Shown here: positions 58,089 to 64,000 of the stretch, piece by piece
How positions within the stretch are numbered: position 1 is the first letter of the stretch
Layout: every line of letters starts with the position of its first letter
Assembly: GCA_012656075.1 (NCBI GenBank)
Contig: JAAKBF010000009.1
Location: 1,302,001 to 1,366,000 of the forward strand
From: Phytophthora hibernalis
Taxonomy: Eukaryota; Oomycota; Peronosporomycetes; Peronosporales; Peronosporaceae
Reading direction: 5' to 3'
Length of the DNA stretch: 64,000 nt
Made by a program: the position numbers and the translations under genes
Notes under the pieces: generated by a model
Seen by the model: only the letters and a program-made list of their open reading frames with translations
What the model was told of the DNA's origin: nothing
Databases searched by the model: none

Positions 58089-59990
58089 TTGCAGCGTCGG
58101 GGAGAAGCAAGAAGCGAAGCTAACGGAGCACAAGTAATGGGACATCCACCGAGCGATGAACGCTTGGAGTTCACCAACCTGGAGATTGATTGCGGGAACG
58201 GCAGGTTCTGGCACATTTGCAACCACTGCGATCGTGCGTACGAGTCGTCGAAGCAGCCGACCGGAACATACGCGCTCAGCGAGCCCAAGAAGATGAAAGG
58301 GCGTATCGAGACCTTCAAAAGTCATTAAAAGCACTGGCGTATCGAGACCTTCAAAAGTCATTAAAAGCACTTCGTCGCCTACGTCAAAGCCCGCGCGAAC
58401 GCGAACGCGAACCCGCTTCCTGAAGATGACAGTATCAGATCTACGTCCAACAGGTCGCGTTTTCATGACGATGACGTCCTCTCGCAAGTGAACCCGAAAC
58501 GCCAGAAGCGAATTGACGAATACTTCGTGGGGATTCCGGAGGAGGAAGAGCACAACCAGTTGAATCGGTATCTTCTCGAGTTCCAGGCGGACAGCAATCT
58601 CCCTGAAAGTTTTGTTGAGCTAAATACCTTTTCACGTCTACTTGAGTTCGCCCAGAAGATGAAAGCTACCGTTCTGCCTCTGCCATCTCGAAAAACGTTT
58701 GGGGGCCTATACTGATGAGTATGCAGGGATGTACGAGGACGACGACAGCTCAGCCCTGCGCAAGTGTCAAACAAAAATGCAAGGCCGGGTGAACGTTTTG
58801 TCCGACGTGTGGCAGAACATTGCCCGCGAGCACTTGCTGGGTTGTCAACTTGTGCTTTTGGTTTCGTGATGACCTATGGTCTCTTCGCCGCGGGCTCACG
58901 ACATGATGGTCTGGCTATCGCCGAACAATTGGAGAAGGTGATCATCAAGATGCAAGAGGATGGTTGGATAATTGAAGCTGTTGTTACAGACAATGCTGGC
59001 CAATGTGGTCGCGCGAGGCGGATTTTGAGTCTTCGGTGGCCTGCAATTGCTTTTGTGATCTGCTTTGCTCATGACTTGAATAACTTGGTGAAAGCAGTAC
59101 TCAAGTCTGACTATGAGTTGTGAACATCTATGGCTACAAACTAAATCTGAAACAGCTATGTGAAACACGATGGAATAGTATGCATGGTTGCTTCACGTCG
59201 CTGCTACGTGTTCGAGGGCACTTGAGCTTCTGACTGCTGAATTCCGTTCAAGCAAGGATTTCCCGGATGACCTGTGTGTGTTTGCGAATGATACGTTTTG
59301 GAGCGCGCTAGCCGATGCTGAAGAAGTTGTTAGGCCTTTGGCATATGCGTCTCTAAACCTTCAGCGTGACGAGAACACCATGGCAGATGTTGTCGTCTGC
59401 TACTTGGAAATTTTCGCGGGGTTTTCGAAATGAATTCATGGTACCGAGAATTTAATTCGTGAAGTGGAGAAGAGGTGGCGTCAATGTGAGCAACCCCTCA
59501 TGTTTTTTTGGCACTCTTTTTACATCCTGGTCATCGAGAAGCCGCCAAGAAACTCTTGAACCAGTCCCCAATGACAACCACCGGTTCACTTTGCCGTATT
59601 GGTCTTTATTACTTTAGGCGCTTCAATGGCAAGAACGACGATCGACTGTACGAAGGCTCTGGAAAAGAAAGAGAGCGCTTCGCTCGAAAGGTTGAGCAGC
59701 TCAAAAAGCAGTCTTTAGAGTCCATCCCTCAAGCAGACACCCGTGAGTTTCCGGTCGATAATGATCAATTGTTCCCGCAGGAAAAGGTGTTTCCAGGGTT
59801 GCGGAGCCAGAAAGTGTCTTTACTGGAGTTGTCGAACGCGAAGGGTTTGCCCCTGGCGCCATCAGGTAACTATTTCTTACTTCTTGACGCTAGATCTGAT
59901 GTTCTTGTGATACTCACGTATCTTTCGTATTGTTCTGGGCTTCTAGGATGGCACTTGCCAAGTCCACAACCTATTCGTCGTCAGCGTTAA
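58089..59990 (+). pseudogene. hAT-like transposase with BED-type finger, decayed
   Basis: An N-terminal CxxC zinc finger (RFWHICNHCDRAYESS..ETFKSH) resembles BED. After a local duplication and frame changes come RIDEYFVGIPEEEEHNQLNR and GLAIAEQLEKVIIKMQEDGW. The hAT core follows: IEAVVTDNAGQCGRARRILS, WPAIAFVICFAHDLNNLVKA. Then come further helices (RPLAYASLNLQRDENTMADV) and ALFLHPGHREAAKKLL. The C-terminal dimerisation signature is not seen. Several stops and shifts make it inactive as read. Confidence 0.78.
58300..58371 (+). repeat. 36-bp tandem duplication in the hAT gene
   Basis: GGCGTATCGAGACCTTCAAA... to ..AAAAGCACT is present twice without a spacer (58300-58335, 58336-58371), identical. 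It duplicates 12 codons at the end of the zinc finger. Just downstream a CGCGAA microsatellite occurs at about 58,390-58,410. Confidence 0.95.
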
Positions 59991-60269
59991 GGATGCTATT
60001 ATGTTCACGTGATGCAACTTGCTCTAACCATGCAATATCACGAGCAAGGAAGTTGTTGATTTATTCTGGATCAATCGATTGCAATATCGCTCTCCTCCTA
60101 TCTGTTTTGCTGTCACTCGCACTAGCTCAATGCATGAGCGAACTGTCTCGGTCCCTGGCATCAGTCTGCTCGGCCCACTGCTGCTCGACTCGGAAGAGCT
60201 CAAGGAATCCTCGTGTTCGTCCGGTCAGACAAGTGCATGAGCCGGAAGGGCATGAGTCACTTTTCTGCT

Positions 60270-61116
60270 GGGCTGGTACTGCTGCTCAAAGTAGCTGATG
60301 TTGGTCGTCATGATGCAAATGCTGCATGTGCACCCTGACGAGCTTGCCCAGCATGCCGACGTTGCTGGTCACGTATATCTGCTTGTTTGCACGGCAACGG
60401 GAGCACGAGCCGTCTCCGCACACTAAACACGACACGAGTTGGACCCGTCAAAGCATCTTTTGCGTTTGCGTTGACAAACAGAATGGTTTGTGTCGTCGCC
60501 CACGGAGGTCTGCCGCTTGGGTTTTCGGTAACACCACTCGAACGCCATTTGCTTCAGGCGCTTGATCTCGAAACAGTGGAGTATGCGCGTCATGCTGAAA
60601 GTCACGTTCCCCGCGACCATGTTGGTCACGGGCTTGATGAGCCAGCCGGACACGTTGGTGCTGCCACGCATGAAGATCTCCACAAGAACGTCGCCCTTCT
60701 AGCTGTAGATGAACCGCCTGGACGTCATGGTACACACCGGGTTGTGTGTTGTTAGGTCCGAAACTTGGGTAGCACCACCGATTGCATAATGTGGTAGCCA
60801 AGTACCTCCCCGGTCCGTGAACGCGTGAGCCCGTATTCTCGAGGTGGACGCTGTGGCGTCTCTTGATGACCCGCGCGTCACGAAAATCTTGAAGCCGAGG
60901 GCTGGCCGCATCACCGTGCAGGAACTTGCCAACCAGCGCCATATCGTCCTGGGTCAGCGAGATCATGGCATTCTCCACGAAGCCCGCCGAGCCGACGGGC
61001 ACGCGGCCCAGCGTGTACTGCTGCACCGTCTCCGAGAAGTATCGCTCCAACGCCATTTGATGCAGCGTCCACGACAGCTTGTACATGTTAATGGCTGCAA
61101 CGCGGATCCGTGCCAT
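60270..61116 (-). pseudogene. START-FYVE lipid-binding protein, truncated and frameshifted
   Basis: The N-terminal part of the frame (MALERYFSETVQQYTLGRVP) leads into START-like segments spread over three frames (RTGEVLGYHIMQSVVLPKF, PVCTMTSRRFIYS, EIFMRGSTNVSGWLIKPVTN). After ECY-type residues a FYVE-type finger follows in fragments (CLVCGDGSCSRCRANKQIYV, GKLVRVH, CSICIM) near 60,290-60,430. START-FYVE fusions are abundant in oomycetes and are thought to bind lipids and PI3P on endosomes. At least four shifts or stops. The 5' end at 61,116 meets a CCAGG-rich block that may be a transposon end, so the gene may have been disrupted by insertion. Confidence 0.7.
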
Positions 61117-61831
61117 AGCGTCTCTAGCGGGGAAAATGAGACCAGCTCAGCGACTTGGGTGTTCGGCACTGTAGAGCACGTTACGCTCCTCCGCTGCCCA
61201 AGCCCGTGACAAGGACATCTCCACCGGAAGAGTATGGACAGACACGACTGCAAGGGTCTACGAGAATGAGGATTGTCCAATGGAGCACAAAATGGAACCA
61301 GATGGCGTACACCAGTTCTACATAAAACCATAAAACCACGAAGAACCTGGTCGTGCAACCAAAAACCTGGTGCTTTGGTTATTCTGGTGGCAAAGACCAT
61401 GGTTTTTCCAACATACTATGAGATCTCAATTACGGTACGGATACCAATACATGTAGTACAGTTTTGGTGTTTCCGTTAGTGTACAAAGGAGGGTGTGACA
61501 AGTACTCCCTCGCAAATACGTGGAGCGCTGGTAACTTTCGGTAGCTTCGACTAAGTAGGGTAGGACCAATTGATCGAAAGTTTGATTCAAAACCGACATT
61601 GGATTGATGATGCCTTCTGAAGATCGACAAGAGACTTTGGAGACTTGCCGAGGTCACTCCGGCCAAGATCTTGAGCTCGACGGCGCCTCTCAAGCTTTGT
61701 GCTGGTTGACTCACGCAAATCGACGAAGAGCGTTCTGCCACACCGCATGGAGATGACATCTTGGCCTCGCATGACCGGCCCGCTTCAAAATTTGAAGCCT
61801 CGATCTCGGGCTTGAGTATGTAGGTTATTAA

Positions 61832-61862
61832 TACCTGGCAGTCCAAGTTGGACTGCCAGGTA
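61832..61862. repeat. 31-nt near-perfect palindrome
   Basis: TACCTGGCAGTCCAA, a central G, then TTGGACTGCCAGGTA. It is flanked by a further loose inverse match (GTATGTA / TACATAC). It could be a fused pair of element ends or a stem-loop; it is not followed by a T run. Confidence 0.9.
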
Positions 61863-61879
61863 CATACTGTATCCCCGAT

Positions 61880-62160
61880 ACAAATGATTCGCTGCCAGCG
61901 AATCGCTGTACGCGGGATATTTTCATTGCGCTCATACCGCCGGTCGTTTTGTAGCGCATGTACACGTCGGACGCGTTACGGTCGATTGGCTTGGACTTCC
62001 GAGTCTCCACCTGGGTGCAGTGCGTGCAGGCCAATGCTATCGCGAAGCTGACCTGACACGAGTCAATAATGATCGTAAGCGATTCAGGTGTACATGTGCA
62101 TATACACCTGTATCGACAGCACCTGCAACGCGCTGTCGGCTCGATCTGAGAGCCCACGGA
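61880..62160 (-). other. Coding-like fragment, not identified
   Basis: The minus frame contains SFAIALACTHCTQVETRKSK and DVYMRYKTTGGMSAMKISRV, which looks like real protein with a CxxC. It lies upstream of the START-FYVE remnant on the same strand and might be an exon of it. No start or splice structure was resolved. Confidence 0.3.
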
Positions 62161-62256
62161 TCACTTCATCGCTCCCCGGGTAAGGCGTTCACTTCCCATT
62201 TTGTAGCCTCGCTTCGCCTTGTTCCACCACTTGCTGCAGATATGAACATCGTCGAA

Positions 62257-62963
62257 CTAAATGTCAGCGGTGCCATTGTGCATGGACCCACCCAGGAAAC
62301 AGCCCACGCCGGTGGTCGAAAACACTTTTGCGTCATTTGCTGGATCCTGCTCGTTGCATGAAGCTTGCAACGTCGTGCGACTCTCGCCCACAGGTGTCAC
62401 GCTCAACAGAACCCCGTCTTCGCTCTCGTCCTCTTCGTGCACCAACAACCCGTTGAGTGTGTCGCTGTACACCTCTCCTTCCAGCAACCGGTGCAACTGC
62501 GCTCTTTCGCGCCGCAACTGCTCCAATTCGCTCTGCAACCCCGAGTTCTGCTCTACTTGGCACTGCAACTGCTGGTGCGCGACGCTCAGTTGGTCCTGCA
62601 ACTCGCGCTGCGTCACTTGCAACTCCTTGGCCCACGCATCCTAAGACAACAACAACAAGTGTGAGATGAGGCTTTTTGCAGTCAACTGCAACACCACAGC
62701 AGACATGAAGACAATGGGACCTGGTGTACCCTCGAGTCATTCGATTCCAGCGAACGCAGGTAGAAGGCCGTCCAGATCGCCAGCGAACTCGTGTGCCACT
62801 TCAACTGCAGCACTGTCGGAGAACTGTCGGTGGATCCGTCGCCACTCAGCGGCAGCATGTAGAACGGATTCCTGAAATCTGCAACATGGGGATGTGACTC
62901 GAGCAGCGTCCACGCGCTGCTGCACCGGGTGTTGCTTACCAACACACACGAGCACAATGCCAA
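62257..62963 (-). CDS. Coiled-coil protein, C-terminal two exons (5' end unresolved)
   Basis: Exon 62730-62963 (NTRCSSAWTLLESHPHVADF ... LKWHTSSLAIWTAFYLRSLE) is joined across an 89-nt intron (62641-62729, GTACAC..GTCTTAG, phase 0) to exon 62257-62640. The second exon begins DAWAKELQVTQRELQDQL and continues as a Gln/Glu/Leu-rich coiled coil (SELEQLRRERAQLHRLLEG), then an acidic tail and the stop. Upstream of 62,963 the open frame continues without an ATG (VLHLALCSCVLV) to a stop, so a further exon or a frame error is needed. It may be a membrane-trafficking or scaffold protein; no family is recognised. Confidence 0.55.
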
Positions 62964-63289
62964 ATGCAGTACAGGCTCATCTTCGGGTGCTCATCTGCGG
63001 TGGTCTACCGGTACACGAGACCGGCTTCCTTGTTCATGTCACTAGCTTCCCGATAGATTCCTCTGCGGCTTCATTCTGCGAGCGACCTGGTCGACCGCGC
63101 AATGGAGACTCGATTGAGTCGAGTCGACTCAATTGGGGAATCCTAACGATATACGTATTGTGAACGATTACTTACGGTACGAACATCCAACGCGCTTCGA
63201 CTTGTCCTTCATCGATTGATCCCGCCTACACGTAATAGTCACGGCGTATACGGCAATTGGTCGTTGACGTCTCCGAAGTCCCCGATGCT

Positions 63290-64000
63290 TCAGTACATGT
63301 AGGTGAAGCAGCTACATGATGTAGCTGCCGCAGAAGTGGTGATGGCGGTTGTGGACGTTGTTGTCGATGTACACGAAGCGGCGGAGACTTCCGAGATGGT
63401 CGTCGAGGCTTCGCTAGCCGTTGACGACGAAGTCGTGGTGAATCTGTCGAAGAAGCAGATGAAGTCGCCGGGGTTGTCGATGGTCCGTCGTCGAGCTAGC
63501 GCTGCTGCTAGAAGACGCATCGGGGTACGCAGTCGTTGCTGTCGCGGTGGATCCGCTGGTCGTTGTGGGAGGAGCTGTGGCAACACTGATGGACACCGTC
63601 TCCGTCACCGACAAAGGTGCTGGGCCGCTACCGGGGCCTCCATCGAGCCACACGCAGTCCGTGTACACCTGCCACGGAGCCATGCACAGCGAGCCAATAA
63701 ACCGTGAAGCGGTTGGTGTCCGCGCAGAGCGACTGGTCATACGGGATACGCGCGGGGATGTAGCTTGGCAGTCGGTCTCAAAGAGCACCACAGTGTCGTC
63801 GCACCAGACCTCACACGGACCGGTGTGCGTCAGGTTGGTCGAGGGCATCGTCTGGCGCGCCGCGGCATCGTACACGGTGTATCCGCATTGCTCATCGATG
63901 TCATCGCTGTACAACACCTGGTTTGTCTCGATAAACTGACCCAGCGAGTTATATCCCGACGCGTTGAGTTGGGCCTCGAAGAACGCCACCGTGGCGGTAG
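63290..64000 (-). pseudogene. C-terminal part of a secreted Cys/Ser/Thr-rich protein (cut by window edge)
   Basis: The frame is open to the right edge, so the start is outside. The first ~70 visible residues have a Cys-rich ectodomain look (DDIDEQCGYTVYDAAARQTM, TGPCEVWCDDTVVLFETDC). The frame wobbles near 63,760-63,720 and returns to CMAPWQVYTDCVWLDGG. A long Ser/Thr/Ala tract follows and shifts frame near 63,480 into ICFFDRFTTTSSSTASEAST and a similar tract to a stop at 63,290. This suits a wall-associated or GPI/TM-anchored surface protein. The Cys spacing is reminiscent of the first kinase's ectodomain, but homology is not established. Confidence 0.5.

Noticed and set aside
59930..60298. 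122-codon plus ORF after the hAT gene
   Set aside because: It overlaps the antisense FYVE remnant and lacks hAT C-terminal motifs.
63303..63939. Plus ORFs opposite the Ser/Thr-rich protein
   Set aside because: Antisense of a low-complexity Ser/Thr region.

Overview
The window looks like nuclear DNA of an oomycete, most likely a Phytophthora or downy-mildew-type peronosporalean. The reasons are the short introns (50-102 nt, GT..AG, CTAAC/CTGAY-type branch sites), receptor-like TKL kinases, a START-FYVE protein, and the mix of decayed pogo, piggyBac, PIF/Harbinger, MULE, hAT and Ty1/copia elements. No rRNA, tRNA or CRISPR array was seen.

Layout. 1-10,528 is a nearly perfect tandem array of a 1,112-bp unit (about 9.5 copies, open at the left edge). 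Partial copies recur at 32.6-33.2 kb and, inverted, at 49.65-50.17 kb. 11-32 kb is a gene-rich island: two tiny two-exon single-pass membrane proteins; four TKL receptor-like kinases (an intact active one, two adjacent degenerate pseudokinases, and a convergent intact active one); four paralogous small secreted proteins; a kinesin; a mitochondrial PPR-like protein; and a very large protein joining a 2H phosphoesterase, a DUSP23-like phosphatase, a P-loop polynucleotide kinase and an RNA ligase. That last protein looks like a complete RNA-repair pathway in one polypeptide and is the most notable gene here. 32-60 kb is a transposon graveyard with nested insertions, two Tc1/mariner-type MITEs, a perfect foldback element and several minisatellite-like coding repeats. 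60-64 kb returns to host-like genes: a broken START-FYVE protein, a coiled-coil protein, and the C-terminal part of a secreted Ser/Thr-rich protein cut by the window edge.

Sequence state. Most genes in the island read as continuous proteins only if single missing bases are allowed. Nearly every break is a -1 shift (about a dozen in host genes). Either the consensus carries deletion errors or many of these genes are decaying; I mark such genes as pseudogene/frameshifted but describe what they encode. Exon structures were inferred by eye from splice signals and frame continuity.

How the genes relate. The kinases and pseudokinases share TM-plus-TKL architecture and probably arose by local duplication, as did the four secreted proteins. 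The RNA-repair gene and the PPR gene are divergent and share a ~390-bp intergenic region.
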